Shown in pieces: positions 20,227 through 29,517 of a stretch of 64,000 nucleotides of DNA. Positions within the stretch are counted from its first letter, which is position 1, and each line of letters starts with the position of its first letter. Made by a program: the position numbers and the translations under genes. Under the pieces are notes generated by a model. That model saw nothing but the letters and a program-made list of their open reading frames with translations. It had not been told where the DNA came from and searched no databases. Location of the stretch: the NCBI RefSeq assembly GCF_031834615.1, contig NZ_CP115543.1, forward strand, positions 569,001 to 633,000. The letters run 5' to 3'. This DNA comes from Stenotrophomonas aracearum (GTDB lineage Bacteria > Pseudomonadota > Gammaproteobacteria > Xanthomonadales > Xanthomonadaceae).

Positions 20227-21435
20227 TTACACCCGGCCAAACACCAGCGCCGCATTGGTGCCGCCAAAGCCGAAGCTGTTGGACATCACCGTGTTCAACT
20301 GCACGTCCTGGCTCTCGCGCACGATCGGGAACCCTTCCACCGCCGGGTCCAGCTCACCGATGTTGGCCGAACCGGCCATGAAGCCGTCGCGCATCATCAG
20401 CAGGCAGTAGATCGCTTCATGTACGCTTGCCGCGCCCAGCGAGTGGCCTGACAGCGCCTTGGTCGAGGACAGCGGCGGAATCGATTCGCCGAACACTTCG
20501 CGCACCGCCTTCAGCTCGGTGACGTCGCCCAGCGGGGTCGAGGTGCCGTGCGTGTTGAGGTAGTCGATCGGACCGCTCACATCCTTCATCGCCATGTGCA
20601 TGCAGCGCACCGCGCCCTCACCGGACGGGGCGACCATGTCGGCACCGTCGGAGGTCACGCCGTAGCCGATCAGCTCGGCGTAAATGCGCGCGCCACGGGC
20701 AACAGCGTGGTCGTAGTCCTCCAGCACCAGCATGCCGCCGCCACCGGCGATGACGAAGCCGTCGCGGTCCTTGTCGTACGGGCGCGAGGCAGTAGCCGGG
20801 GTCTCATTGAAGCGGGTCGACAGCGCGCCCATCGCATCGAACATCACGCTCATCGACCAGTGCAGGTCTTCACCGCCACCGGCGAACATCACGTCCTGCG
20901 CGCCATGACGGATCAGGTCCGCGGCGGCGCCGATGCAATGTGCCGAGGTCGCGCACGCGGCCGACAGCGAATAGCTCAGGCCCTTGATCTGGAATGCGGT
21001 GGCCAGGCAGGCCGACACGGTCGAGCACATCGTACGCGGCACCATGTACGGGCCGACCTTGCGCACGCCACGCGCGCGCAGGATGTCGGCCGACTCCACC
21101 TGCCACTGGCTGGAACCGCCGCCGGAACCGGCGATCAGCCCGGTGCGCGGATTCACCACCTGCGACTCGTCCAGGCCGGCGTCGGCGATGGCGTCGCGCA
21201 TGGCGATGTAGGCGTAGGCCGAGGCATCGCTCATGAAGCGCTTCAGCTTGCGGTCGATCTGCGCGTCCAGGTCCAGCTCGACGTTGCCGCCGACGTGGCT
21301 GCGCAGTCCGGCTTCGGCATGGTCGGGCAGGTTGCGGATGCCGGGACGGCCTTCACGCAGTGCGGCGGACACGGTGTCCAGATCGTTGCCCAGGCACGAG
21401 GTGATGCCCATTCCGGTAATGACGACACGACGCAT
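20227..21435 (-). CDS. fabB: 3-oxoacyl-ACP synthase I
   Basis: KAS I, the condensing enzyme needed to elongate unsaturated fatty acids; 402 residues. The Cys-His-His triad is visible: C161 in [10 protein letters not shown], the first His in [11 protein letters not shown] and the second in [12 protein letters not shown]. The glycine-rich [16 protein letters not shown]-terminus is complete. Its ATG overlaps the fabA stop by one base (TGATG), the usual fabA-fabB coupling for anaerobic unsaturated fatty acid synthesis. Confidence 0.96.
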   Translation of the reverse strand: MRRVVITGMGITSCLGNDLDTVSAALREGRPGIRNLPDHAEAGLRSHVGGNVELDLDAQIDRKLKRFMSDASAYAYIAMRDAIADAGLDESQVVNPRTGLIAGSGGGSSQWQVESADILRARGVRKVGPYMVPRTMCSTVSACLATAFQIKGLSYSLSAACATSAHCIGAAADLIRHGAQDVMFAGGGEDLHWSMSVMFDAMGALSTRFNETPATASRPYDKDRDGFVIAGGGGMLVLEDYDHAVARGARIYAELIGYGVTSDGADMVAPSGEGAVRCMHMAMKDVSGPIDYLNTHGTSTPLGDVTELKAVREVFGESIPPLSSTKALSGHSLGAASVHEAIYCLLMMRDGFMAGSANIGELDPAVEGFPIVRESQDVQLNTVMSNSFGFGGTNAALVFGRV

Positions 21436-21950
21436 CAGAAGTTCTCGGTGGAAGTGAACAGACCTACGCGGAGGTCCTTTGCGGTATAGATTTCGCGGCC
21501 ATCGACCAGCATGCGCGCATCGGACTGCGCCATGACCAGCTTGCGGTTGATGACGCGGGTGATGTCGATTTCGTAGGTGACGAGCTTGGCGTCCGGCAGC
21601 ACCTGGCCGGTGAACTTCACTTCACCGCAACCCAGTGCGCGGCCACGGCCAGGTGCGCCCAGCCAGGTGAGGTAGAAGCCGGTGAGCTGCCACATCGCGT
21701 CCAGGCCCAGGCAGCCGGGCATCACCGGGTCGCCGATGAAATGGCAGCCGAAGAACCACAGGTCGGGGCGGATATCCAGCTCAGCACGCACGTAGCCCTT
21801 GCCGTGTGGACCGCCTTCATCGCGGATGTCGGTGATGCGGTCGAACATCAGCATCGGATCGTTGGGCAGGCGACCGCTGCCCGGCCCGAACAGTTCGCCA
21901 CGGGCACTGGCCAGCAGCTGTTCGCGCGAGAACGCGTGGAGACGAGTCAT
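21435..21950 (-). CDS. fabA: 3-hydroxydecanoyl-ACP dehydratase/isomerase
   Basis: FabA, which introduces the cis double bond at the C10 stage; 171 residues (E. coli 172). The active-site pair lies at H70 and D84 in [24 protein letters not shown], the same numbering as E. coli. ATG 21950 is selected over an upstream in-frame start because it gives this exact match. First gene of fabA-fabB; divergent from dinB. Confidence 0.96.
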   Translation of the reverse strand: MTRLHAFSREQLLASARGELFGPGSGRLPNDPMLMFDRITDIRDEGGPHGKGYVRAELDIRPDLWFFGCHFIGDPVMPGCLGLDAMWQLTGFYLTWLGAPGRGRALGCGEVKFTGQVLPDAKLVTYEIDITRVINRKLVMAQSDARMLVDGREIYTAKDLRVGLFTSTENF

Positions 21951-22057
21951 GGAAAACGCAATCCTGAGGAAGGTGACATCGGGTTGGCGCCGGCCCGGAG
22001 GCGGCTGTTGGTTGCCAATGAAAGTGCCCAAGAGTGCAGCGTATTTTTCATTCAATC

Positions 22058-22065
22058 AAACGTTT
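22058..22065. promoter_or_regulatory. AAACGTTT palindrome in the fabA-dinB gap
   Basis: An 8-base palindrome in the one AT-rich part (about 22041-22070) of the 242-base divergent region upstream of fabA. It could be part of a fatty-acid regulator site, but no FabR- or LexA-type consensus was recognised, so this is only a candidate. Confidence 0.25.
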
Positions 22066-22192
22066 TAACCGTACGCCGGCGTAGTGTTTTCAGCTTGAAA
22101 AACGCATGTTGTTGTTATGAAAAGACCATACCCAGGCGTGTGGCTGTAATCTGTTCATATCTTTCTTCCGCCCTGGGCCTTGAGCCACCGCC

Positions 22193-23272
22193 GTGTCCGC
22201 ACAACGCAAGATCATCCACGTCGACATGGACGCGTTCTACGCCTCGGTGGAGCAGCGCGACGATCCGTCGCTGCGCGGCAGGCCGGTGGTGGTGGCGTGG
22301 AAGGGGGCGCGCTCGGTGGTCTGCGCAGCGTCCTACGAGGCGCGCGTGTTCGGGATCCGCTCGGCGATGCCCGCGCTGCGCGCCGAGCGGCTGTGCCCGG
22401 ACGCGGTGTTCGTGCCACCCGATTTCGTGCGCTACAAGGCGGTGTCGCGCCAGGTGCGCGAGATCTTCCTGCGCCACACCGACCTGGTGGAGCCGCTGTC
22501 GCTGGACGAGGCCTACCTGGACGTGACCGTGCACAAGGGCGGCATGACCGTGGCCACCGAGATCGCCCAGCAGATCCGCGCGCAGATACGTGAAGAGACC
22601 CAGCTGACCGCGTCGGCAGGCATCGCGCCGAACAAGTTCCTGGCCAAGATCGCCTCGGATTGGCGCAAGCCGGACGGCCAGTTCGTGGTGCCGCCGCACC
22701 GGATCGAGCAGTTCCTCACCCCACTGCCTGTGAAGCGCGTGCCGGGCGTGGGCAAGGTGATGGAGGGCAAGCTGGCCGAGCTTGGCATCGTCACCGTCGG
22801 CGACCTGCGCGCGCTGCCGCTGGAGCTGCTGGAAGCGCGCTTCGGCAGCTATGGCGGCAGCCTGTATCGGCGCGCGCGCGGCATCGACGAGCGGCCGGTG
22901 GAGCCGGACCAGCAGGTGCAGTCGATTTCCTCTGAAGACACCTTCGCCGAGGATCTGCCGCTGGAGGCGCTGGAACCGGCCATCGTGGAACTGGCGGGCA
23001 AGACTTGGCAGGCCACGCGCAAGACCGAGCGGGTGGGGCACACGGTGGTGCTGAAGTTGAAGACCTCGCAGTTCCGCATCATCACCCGCAGCTTCACCCC
23101 GGAGTCGCCGCCGGAAACGCTGGAAGAGCTGCGCGACATCGCGCTGGCACTGCGCGCGCGGGTAGACCTGCCGGCGGAGACGCGCTATCGCCTGGTGGGC
23201 GTGGGGTTGGGGGGATTCCGCGAACGTGAAGGGGTGACGCAGCTCGGATTGTTCGATCCGCTGAACGGGTGA
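22193..23272 (+). CDS. dinB: DNA polymerase IV
   Basis: Y-family translesion polymerase, 359 residues. Catalytic metal residues lie in HVDMDAFYASVEQ (D11) and SLDEAYLD (D104, E105). The helix-hairpin-helix region (KRVPGVGKVMEGKLAELGI) and little-finger domain follow. A beta-clamp-binding peptide, QLGLF, sits at the extreme C-terminus. It starts at GTG. No LexA box was recognised upstream. Confidence 0.95.
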   Translation: MSAQRKIIHVDMDAFYASVEQRDDPSLRGRPVVVAWKGARSVVCAASYEARVFGIRSAMPALRAERLCPDAVFVPPDFVRYKAVSRQVREIFLRHTDLVEPLSLDEAYLDVTVHKGGMTVATEIAQQIRAQIREETQLTASAGIAPNKFLAKIASDWRKPDGQFVVPPHRIEQFLTPLPVKRVPGVGKVMEGKLAELGIVTVGDLRALPLELLEARFGSYGGSLYRRARGIDERPVEPDQQVQSISSEDTFAEDLPLEALEPAIVELAGKTWQATRKTERVGHTVVLKLKTSQFRIITRSFTPESPPETLEELRDIALALRARVDLPAETRYRLVGVGLGGFREREGVTQLGLFDPLNG

Positions 23273-23346
23273 CCGTGGGCGTGCTTGTCGGGTGGGTGCT
23301 GCTTCGATCCGGGGTCATGCCTTCGCCGGTGTGATCAGCGTTATCG

Positions 23347-23490
23347 GCGGTCGATTGGGACGCGACCCTACCGGGGAAATCCCGCTGCGTCCGAACGACC
23401 GCGCGCGCTCAGCGCAGGCGAAAAACTGCCGGTAGGGTCGCACCCCAGTCGACCGCCGATGGCAGGGCAACGCGCGGTAGGGCATGACCC
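23347..23490. repeat. GTAG repeat cluster, GGTCG-stem type
   Basis: A reverse unit (GCGGTCGATTGGGACG to CGACCCTAC, ending 23371) and a forward unit starting GTAGGGTCG at 23432 are arranged head to head. A third GTAG at 23477 leads GTAGGGCATGACCCC. They fill most of the 249-base gap after dinB. No gene is seen here. Confidence 0.7.
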
Positions 23491-23521
23491 CCAATCGAGT
23501 CCGCACGTCGCCCCACCGACC

Positions 23522-24160
23522 TCAATACGCCACGGTCGCCACCTGCTTCACATACTGCGGCGACTCGATCTCGCTGACGAACGCATCGGCGTAGTCCGCG
23601 TAACTGATCCGGCTGTGCCCATCGGCGCCGACCAGGAACTGCTTGGCCTGCGTGCGGAACCCACCCTTCTGCGGCCCCGGGCCGATTTCGGCGGCCGGCG
23701 AATAGAACGTCCAATCCAGGTCGTCCACCTTCTGCAGCAGGTTGAACGCTTCACGCGCGGCCAGCGCCACCGGCTTGTACGCGTCCGGGAAGCCCTCGGT
23801 GTCCACCAGCTGCACGCCGGGGGCGACTTCCAGGGTGCCGGCGCCGCCGACCATCAGGAAGCGCGGCACGCCAGCCTGGCGGGCGGCCTTGACCAGTTCC
23901 GCGGTGACCGTGGTGACCGCGGAGGGTTCGTCGCCCGGCCGCGGGCCGAACGCGCTGGCTAGGACGTCATGGCCAGCGATGGCGGCCGCCAGGGCGTCGG
24001 TGTCGTCCAGCGCGGCCACGGCCAGCTGCGCGCCGTCCAGTTCGGCAGGGAGGTCCGTCTTACGGCGCACGATGGCGGTGACCTGATGGCCGCGGGCCAG
24101 GGCCTGGCGGGTGATTTCACGGCCGATGTTGCCGGTGGCACCAACGAGGGCAATCTTCAT
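23522..24160 (-). CDS. NAD(P)H-binding oxidoreductase, atypical SDR (YwnB-like)
   Basis: A 212-residue Rossmann protein of the NAD(P)-binding/NmrA-like atypical SDR group: N-terminal KIALVGATGNIGREITRQALARGH, a second-strand AIVRRK region, VLASAFGPRPG and FLMVGGAGTLEVAPG. It lacks the classical YxxxK catalytic motif, so it may be a redox sensor or a flavin/quinone-type reductase. Cytosolic; monocistronic and convergent with dinB across a repeat cluster. Confidence 0.85.
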   Translation of the reverse strand: MKIALVGATGNIGREITRQALARGHQVTAIVRRKTDLPAELDGAQLAVAALDDTDALAAAIAGHDVLASAFGPRPGDEPSAVTTVTAELVKAARQAGVPRFLMVGGAGTLEVAPGVQLVDTEGFPDAYKPVALAAREAFNLLQKVDDLDWTFYSPAAEIGPGPQKGGFRTQAKQFLVGADGHSRISYADYADAFVSEIESPQYVKQVATVAY

Positions 24161-24289
24161 GGGGCGACGTCCGTAGCGGGGAGGAAAGCCAGCTTATGCC
24201 TCGGCAATCGGGGAAACACCACCGGCAGTGGTCCGATTCGTTGCACGGGTGCGCACTTACAATGGGGATTCCCCACGCAAGGCTCCCCC

Positions 24290-24940
24290 GTGTCCTATCC
24301 CTATCCGCTGGTCATCTTCGACCTCGATGGCACGCTGGTCGACAGCGCCGCCGATATCGCCGAAGCGCTCAACCGCACCCTGGAAGACTGGCAACTGCCG
24401 CGCGTGCCCGAAGCCACCGTTCTGACCTGGATCGGCGACGGCGTGCGCCGGCTGGTGGAACAGGCCTTCACCGCTGCCCACAGCGACATCGACCTTGCGA
24501 AGGTGATGCCCGGATTCATGCGCCACTACGAGGCCTGCCTGCTGCGCAGCCCGCGCCTGTTCGATGGGGTGGTGCCGGCGCTGCAGGCATTGCAGGCACG
24601 CAACGTTCCGCTGGCGATCTGCACCAACAAACCGGTGGCCATGGTCGGCCCGCTGCTCGCGCACCTGGGCGTGCAGGACTATTTCGCGAAGGTGCTCGGC
24701 GGCGACTCGCTGCCCGAACGCAAACCCAGTGGCGAACCGCTGCGGCACATCGCGGCCGCGTTCGATGTCGCGCCCGAAGCGGCGCTGATGGTCGGCGACT
24801 CGATCACCGATTACCGCGCCGCCGTGGATGCACGCATGCCGGTAGCGCTGGTGCGCTACGGCTATCCGCGCGGCCTGGACCTGGAAAATGTAGAAGCAGT
24901 AGCGGTGATGGACAACCTGCAGGAACTGCTGGATCTGTAG
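24290..24940 (+). CDS. gph: Phosphoglycolate phosphatase
   Basis: HAD-IA phosphatase of the Gph type, which removes 2-phosphoglycolate formed during DNA repair; 216 residues. Motif I FDLDGTLVDSAADIAEALN, motif II ICTNKP, the lysine in PERKPSGEPLRH and motif IV MVGDSITDYRAAV are all present. The start is GTG 24290, giving the normal short N-terminus. The TAG stop is inside the leading GTAG of a SMAG unit. Confidence 0.9.
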   Translation: MSYPYPLVIFDLDGTLVDSAADIAEALNRTLEDWQLPRVPEATVLTWIGDGVRRLVEQAFTAAHSDIDLAKVMPGFMRHYEACLLRSPRLFDGVVPALQALQARNVPLAICTNKPVAMVGPLLAHLGVQDYFAKVLGGDSLPERKPSGEPLRHIAAAFDVAPEAALMVGDSITDYRAAVDARMPVALVRYGYPRGLDLENVEAVAVMDNLQELLDL

Positions 24941-24958
24941 TGCCGGCCGCTGGCCGGC
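24937..24958. repeat. Single SMAG unit at the gph stop
   Basis: GTAGTGCCGGCCGCTGGCC plus GGC, the CCGGCC-stem type; its TAG is the gph stop codon. Degenerate GGCCGGCA pieces follow up to about 24990, before the convergent btuB gene. Confidence 0.85.
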
Positions 24959-25009
24959 AACCCGCAACCTCTGGCCGGCACCTCTCGATGCCGGCCATCC
25001 CAAACCGCC

Positions 25010-26851
25010 TTACTTCGGCTGGTACCGCACGCTCAACCGGTACTCACGCCCCGGCTGGTTGAACCACGCCACGGTCTCGTACTCGCGGTCGAACAGATTG
25101 CTCACCCGACCCAGCACCGACCAGTCGCGGCTGATCGCATACTCCAGGCGCAGGTCCACCGTGCCATAGCCCGCCAGCCGCACCGTATTGTCGGCATTGT
25201 CATACCGCTTGCCCGAACCGGTCGCGGTGACACCGGCGCGGAAGTCGCCGAAGCGGCGGTCGATATCCAGCCGCGCGGTGTCCTGCGCGCGGCGCGCCAG
25301 CCAGTTGTCGAATTGTGCGCTGCCGTCGGTGCGGTTGCGCGGATCGGTATGGCTCAGCTGCGCATTGAAATCGAACCCGGCCACCGTGATGAAGCCGGTC
25401 AACTCGGCGCCCCGGATGCGCGCCTTCTCCACCTGCGACATCATGAAGGTGGTGGCGTCATAGGTGATCAGGTCGTCGATGCGGGTTTCATACACATCCA
25501 ACCCCCAACGCCAGCCGTCGCCCTGCTGCGCAACGCCGAGGTTGGCGCTCTTCGACTTCTCCGGGTCCAGCTCCGGCACACCGCTCCACGGGTCGTACAG
25601 GTCGCTGAAGGTCGGCGCCTTGAACGCGGTACCGTAGCTTGCGTTCAAACGGAAGCCGCGCGCCAGGTCCATGCCCCAGCCCAGGCTGCCGGTGGTGTGG
25701 TTGCCGAACTGCTCGTTGTCGTCGTTGCGCAGGCTGGCCTGCAGCTGGTGCGCACCGAAACGGCCCTGGTACTGCACGAACACGCCGGTGTTGTCGCGGC
25801 TGTCGACCAGATACCCCGCGCTGCTGCCGTCCAGGTTGTCCTGGCTCCAATCCACGCCGGCGCTGAGCAGCTGGCCCTCGGCGAAACCGACATCGGCCTG
25901 CACCGACGCACTGTCGCGGTGGGTCTGCGCCGCACCCAGCCAGGTGCTGTCGTTGTAGTTGTCCGACTCGTTGTCGGCGCGGCCGACGTTGGCGGTCAGC
26001 GTGAAGCGCTCGCTCGGCGTATAGCGGACCTTGCCGCCGAGCACCTGCTGCAGCGTTTCAGAGTAGTTGTAGTACCCGTCGTAATGGTTCTCGCCTTCGG
26101 CGCGCAGCGCGGTGCCTTCCACCTGCAGCGTGTCGGTCAGCGAGTAGCCGCCGCGCAGGCTCATCGACAGGTTGCGGTAGCCGTCGCGGTCGGGCTCGTC
26201 GGCACCACAGCCGGCGAAGGTGGCTGCATCGCCACGGCAGGCATTGATGCCGTCGGTGTGCTGGTAGGCGATGTCGGTGCCGAACCAGCCGCGCGCGCCG
26301 GTGCCGCCGAAGCCGCCGCTGGCTTCACGCAGGCCGTTGCTGCCACCGCCCAGCTGCAGGTGCGGCGCAAAGTCGCCGGCATTGCGGCGGGTGAAGATCT
26401 GGATCACGCCACCGATGGCGTCGGCGCCATACAGGCTGGACTGCGGGCCGCGCACGATCTCCACGCGTTCGATCTGCGCCAGCGGCAGGTCCTGCAGCAT
26501 GGCCAGGCCAAGGTCGCCGGTGTTGATGCGCACGCCGTCGACCAGCACCAGGGTATGGGCCGAGTTGGTGCCGCGCAGGAACAGCGAGCTCTGCTTGCCC
26601 AGCCCACCGCTGTTGTTGAGGTTGATGCCGGCACGGCCGCGCAGCAGGTCCTGCAGCGACGGCGCCTGGCTGCGCTCGATCTCGGCACGGTCGATCACCT
26701 GCGCCGGCGAGATGCTGTCGTGCAGGGCGATCGGGGTACGCGTAGCGGTGACCAGGATCGGGTCCAGTACGGCGGCATCGTCCTGGGCGGCCGCCAGCAG
26801 CGGCAGCGCCGTCAGTACGGCAAGGGAAAGCGTTTGGATCTGCAGCTTCAT
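25010..26851 (-). CDS. btuB: TonB-dependent vitamin B12 receptor
   Basis: Outer-membrane cobalamin receptor, 613 residues, with a signal peptide (about residues 1-23), a TonB-box/plug domain (ILVTATRT, then LQDLLRGRAGINLNN, IERVEIVRGPQSSLYGADAIGGVIQIFT) and a 22-strand-type barrel ending in the aromatic YRLSVRYQPK. ATG 26851 gives a good signal peptide; an ATG four codons upstream is possible. The B12 role is strongly supported by the cobalamin riboswitch directly upstream (about 26980-27183) and the nearby CobC-like phosphatase. Confidence 0.93.
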   Translation of the reverse strand: MKLQIQTLSLAVLTALPLLAAAQDDAAVLDPILVTATRTPIALHDSISPAQVIDRAEIERSQAPSLQDLLRGRAGINLNNSGGLGKQSSLFLRGTNSAHTLVLVDGVRINTGDLGLAMLQDLPLAQIERVEIVRGPQSSLYGADAIGGVIQIFTRRNAGDFAPHLQLGGGSNGLREASGGFGGTGARGWFGTDIAYQHTDGINACRGDAATFAGCGADEPDRDGYRNLSMSLRGGYSLTDTLQVEGTALRAEGENHYDGYYNYSETLQQVLGGKVRYTPSERFTLTANVGRADNESDNYNDSTWLGAAQTHRDSASVQADVGFAEGQLLSAGVDWSQDNLDGSSAGYLVDSRDNTGVFVQYQGRFGAHQLQASLRNDDNEQFGNHTTGSLGWGMDLARGFRLNASYGTAFKAPTFSDLYDPWSGVPELDPEKSKSANLGVAQQGDGWRWGLDVYETRIDDLITYDATTFMMSQVEKARIRGAELTGFITVAGFDFNAQLSHTDPRNRTDGSAQFDNWLARRAQDTARLDIDRRFGDFRAGVTATGSGKRYDNADNTVRLAGYGTVDLRLEYAISRDWSVLGRVSNLFDREYETVAWFNQPGREYRLSVRYQPK

Positions 26852-26979
26852 CGTTGACTCCATGCACCGCGCACGCCCGCGCGGCAAGATTGGGGGTGGT
26901 GGTCAACGGAAGACGCGCGACGGTGGGCAGCGCGCACGGCACTGCTTGCCGCCGCCATGCCCGCCGCATCGCAACCAGT

Positions 26980-27183
26980 CGTCTTCCAGGCCGGTCTCCG
27001 GGCTCGCGGGCCGATGGCGGACCATCGCACCAGGCGCCTTCCCATGCACGAGCACAGTGGCGTATTGCCTGGTGTTCCACGCTTACCGTTGCGGGGGCAG
27101 CGCCGGAGTGGCGGCAGGCTGGACCTGTTGCGTCACCGGCTTCCCGTTTCAACCTGCCGGCATGCGCCGCAGGTCACCTGAAA
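26980..27183 (-). promoter_or_regulatory. Cobalamin riboswitch
   Basis: Reading the minus strand, the conserved blocks appear in order: AGGTGACC at the 5' side, GAAACGGGAAGCCGGTG, then the B12-box region GGCGCTGCCCCCGCAACGG, and GAGCCCGGAGACCGGCC near the 3' side. This is the standard cobalamin (adenosylcobalamin) riboswitch set. It ends about 130 bases before btuB, so B12 should repress the receptor. Confidence 0.93.
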
Positions 27184-27278
27184 GTGCGCGCAGTGTAGAG
27201 CAAACCTTTGCGCCCGGCCCAGTGCAGCGGCGCGACCGGTTAGAATGCGCCTCGCTTTTTGCAGGGGGTGCCGCACCA

Positions 27279-27857
27279 ATGATCCTGGACCTGATCCGGC
27301 ACGCCGCCACCGGTCGTGACGACCATCTGGACGGACGCACCGATCCTGCGCTGGAAACCGGCAGCACCGACGCGCTGTGCGAGCGCTATGCCGACCTCGC
27401 ATGGGAGCGGGTGCTGTGCTCGCCGCGTCAGCGCGCCGTGGGCACCGCCGAGGCCCTGGCAGGGCCGCGTGGCCTGGACGTGGAGCCAGACGAGGAATGG
27501 GAAGAACTGGATTTCGGCGACTGGGATGGGCAACCGCTCGACGCACTGCCGATGCAGGCGCTGTCGGCCTTCCATCTGGACCCGCATGCCAACCCGCCGC
27601 CGCACGGCGAAAGCTGGGGCCATTTCGAGCGCCGCATCGCGCGTGCGCTGCACCGCCTGCTGGACGAACCGGACCCGGTACCAACCGTGGTGGTCAGCCA
27701 TGGCGGCCCGTTGCGCATGGTGCTCTCGCAGGTCTGCGGCCTGCCGATGGCGATGTGCTGGGGCTTGCGCATCGACCACGGCACCCGCGTGCGGCTGCGC
27801 ATCGAACGCGACGGCGACGACCTGTGGGGCGAGTTACTCGAGCTGCAACAACCGTAG
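27279..27857 (+). CDS. cobC: Histidine phosphatase, probable alpha-ribazole phosphatase
   Basis: A 192-residue histidine phosphatase with the phosphohistidine motif LIRHAATGR, VLCSPRQRAVGTAEAL, an EELDFGDWDGQ acid region and the second catalytic His in VVVSHGGPLRMVL. Alpha-ribazole-5-phosphate dephosphorylation in B12 salvage is inferred from its divergent position to riboswitch-btuB; phosphoglycerate-mutase-like enzymes of unknown substrate look similar. ATG 27279 follows a GGGGG purine stretch. The TAG stop is within a GTAG repeat. Confidence 0.75.
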   Translation: MILDLIRHAATGRDDHLDGRTDPALETGSTDALCERYADLAWERVLCSPRQRAVGTAEALAGPRGLDVEPDEEWEELDFGDWDGQPLDALPMQALSAFHLDPHANPPPHGESWGHFERRIARALHRLLDEPDPVPTVVVSHGGPLRMVLSQVCGLPMAMCWGLRIDHGTRVRLRIERDGDDLWGELLELQQP

Positions 27858-27884
27858 CGACTCGCCACGCGTGTCCCACGCAAC
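27854..27884. repeat. GTAG repeat, GACACGCC-type stem
   Basis: GTAGCGACTCGCC and the following ACGCGTGTCCCACG resemble the larger inverted repeat at 42248-42333. It provides the TAG stop of the phosphatase gene and ends just before the convergent TfoX-like gene. Confidence 0.6.
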
Positions 27885-27885
27885 A

Positions 27886-28251
27886 TCAACCCCGTTCGTC
27901 GTCCTCTGAAGCAAACGACGCATCATCCCCATCATCATCACTGACCACGGTCCGCTCATACACCGGCCCGGACGCCGGCGGCGCCTTCTTCAGCGGGTTG
28001 TCGGCAATGATCGCCTCATACTCCGCCACCAGCGCAGTACGCCGCGCTTCCGGCAACTCCTGCCAATGGCAGTCCTGCAACGCCCCTTCCAGCGAATACA
28101 ACAGGTTGAGGCTGGGCTTGAACCCCGCGCGACGAACCTTCACGAACGCGCCCACCGCACCGCTGGCGGCCAGGTCCTCGGCCGTGCGCAGACCGACCTG
28201 GCGCAGCCAGGCGGCGCTCTTGGGGCCGATGTTGCGCAGCTTCGCGCTCAT
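27886..28251 (-). CDS. TfoX C-terminal domain protein
   Basis: A 121-residue protein made only of the TfoX/Sxy C-terminal domain: LRNIGPKSAAWLRQVGLRTAEDLAASGAVGAFVKVRRAGFKPSLNLLYSLEGAL. It is followed by a disordered acidic tail (VVSDDDGDDASFASEDDER). The N-terminal domain of full-length competence regulator TfoX is absent, which is common for standalone members. The ATG overlaps the msrC stop (ATGA). Whether it affects competence is unknown. Confidence 0.85.
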   Translation of the reverse strand: MSAKLRNIGPKSAAWLRQVGLRTAEDLAASGAVGAFVKVRRAGFKPSLNLLYSLEGALQDCHWQELPEARRTALVAEYEAIIADNPLKKAPPASGPVYERTVVSDDDGDDASFASEDDERG

Positions 28252-28730
28252 CCCAGCGCCTCGACGAACACCGCGGCAATCGCTTCCAGCCCTGCCTGGT
28301 CGTCCGCGTCGAAGCGCGACAGCACCGGGCTGTCCAGGTCGAACACGCCGACCAGGGTGTCGCCCTTGAACAGCGGCACCACCAGTTCCGAGCGCGAGGC
28401 CGAATCGCAGGCGATGTGGCCCGGGAACGCATCCACGTCCTCGATGCGCTGGGTCACCCGCTGCGTCGCCGCCGCCCCGCACACGCCCTTGCTGAGCGGA
28501 ATGCGCACGCAGGCCGGCAAGCCCTGGAACGGGCCAACCACCAGCTCGGTGCCGTCGTAGAAGTAGAAACCCACCCAGTTCAGCTGCGGCAGGGCGTGGT
28601 AGACCAGCGCTGACAGGTTGGCGGCATTGGCGATGCGGTCGCGTTCCCCGTGCACCAGGGCGCGGGCCTGGGCCAGCAGCTGGCCGTACTGTTCCGGCTT
28701 GCTGCCGGTGAGCGTGGTGGTATCGAACAT
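28248..28730 (-). CDS. msrC: Free methionine-(R)-sulfoxide reductase (GAF domain)
   Basis: fRMsr (MsrC/YebR type), a 160-residue single GAF-domain enzyme that reduces free L-methionine-(R)-sulfoxide. Signatures: LNWVGFYFYDGTELVVGPFQG, LPACVRIPLSKGVCGAAA and HIACDSASRSELVVPL, which carry the conserved cysteines used in catalysis (C84, C94 and the IAC cysteine near 118-120). It is translationally coupled to the TfoX-domain gene and divergent from bioD. It completes a local set of methionine-sulfoxide reductases with the genes at 9732, 29518 and 32079. Confidence 0.92.
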   Translation of the reverse strand: MFDTTTLTGSKPEQYGQLLAQARALVHGERDRIANAANLSALVYHALPQLNWVGFYFYDGTELVVGPFQGLPACVRIPLSKGVCGAAATQRVTQRIEDVDAFPGHIACDSASRSELVVPLFKGDTLVGVFDLDSPVLSRFDADDQAGLEAIAAVFVEALG

Positions 28731-28826
28731 GCCCGCAGTCTAGCAAGCGGGGCCCGGGACCGGGCCGCCGGGCGCGGAACGCTGCGGTGCCGGTGATAAT
28801 GCAGGCCCCTGTTCATCGGCCTGGCC

Positions 28827-29510
28827 ATGTCCCCGTCCGCGCTCCCGCCTGCCTTTTACGTCACCGGCACCGATACCGGCATCGGCAAGACCTTCAGCAG
28901 CTGCGCCCTGCTGCACGCCCTGCGCCAGCGCGGGCACCGCGCGGTGGGCATGAAGCCGGTCGCCAGCGGCTGTGAAGACACCGCTGAAGGCCTGCGCAAC
29001 GAAGACGCCACCGCACTGTTCGCCGCCAGCCTGCCGACCCCGGCCTACGCCGACCTCAATCCCTACGCACTGCCGCTGCCTCTGGCTCCCGAGCTGGCCG
29101 CCGCCGCGGCCGGGGTCACCCTGTCGCTGGCGCCGATCGAGGCCGCCTTCGCGCGGCTGCGCGCCCAGGCCGACACGGTGGTGGTGGAAGGCGTGGGCGG
29201 CTGGCTGGCGCCGCTCTCTACCACGCTGGACCAGTCGCACCTGGTGCACGCGCTGCAGCTGCCGGTGGTGATGGTGGTGGGCCTGCGCCTGGGCTGCCTG
29301 AACCATGCGCGGCTGACCGCGCAGGCCATCGCCGCCAGCGGCGCGACCTGCATCGGCTGGATCGCCAACGAGGTCGACCCGCAGATGGAACGCATCGACG
29401 ACAACGTAGGCCTGCTGCGCGCGCGCCTGCCGCTGCCGTTCTGGGGCCGCCTGCCGTACGCGCCGGGCGCGGACCCGGCGCAGCTGGCCTGCCACCTGCT
29501 GACCAGCTGA
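28827..29510 (+). CDS. bioD: Dethiobiotin synthetase
   Basis: ATP-dependent carboxylation of 7,8-diaminopelargonate to dethiobiotin, the penultimate step of biotin synthesis. It has 227 residues, with the P-loop GTDTGIGKT at 14-22, the substrate lysine in VGMKPVASGC and VVEGVGGWLAPL. It stands alone, away from bioABFH, as is common in Xanthomonadaceae. Convergent with msrA, 7 bases away. Confidence 0.94.
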   Translation: MSPSALPPAFYVTGTDTGIGKTFSSCALLHALRQRGHRAVGMKPVASGCEDTAEGLRNEDATALFAASLPTPAYADLNPYALPLPLAPELAAAAAGVTLSLAPIEAAFARLRAQADTVVVEGVGGWLAPLSTTLDQSHLVHALQLPVVMVVGLRLGCLNHARLTAQAIAASGATCIGWIANEVDPQMERIDDNVGLLRARLPLPFWGRLPYAPGADPAQLACHLLTS

Positions 29511-29517
29511 GCCGCTT

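Noticed and set aside
20078..20451. Plus-strand ORFs over the fabB terminator
   Set aside because: They cross a strong bidirectional terminator and lie antisense to fabB, with no ribosome site or domain.
22058..22192. LexA box for dinB
   Set aside because: No recognisable LexA consensus was found upstream of the GTG; only the AAACGTTT palindrome, nearer fabA, was noted.
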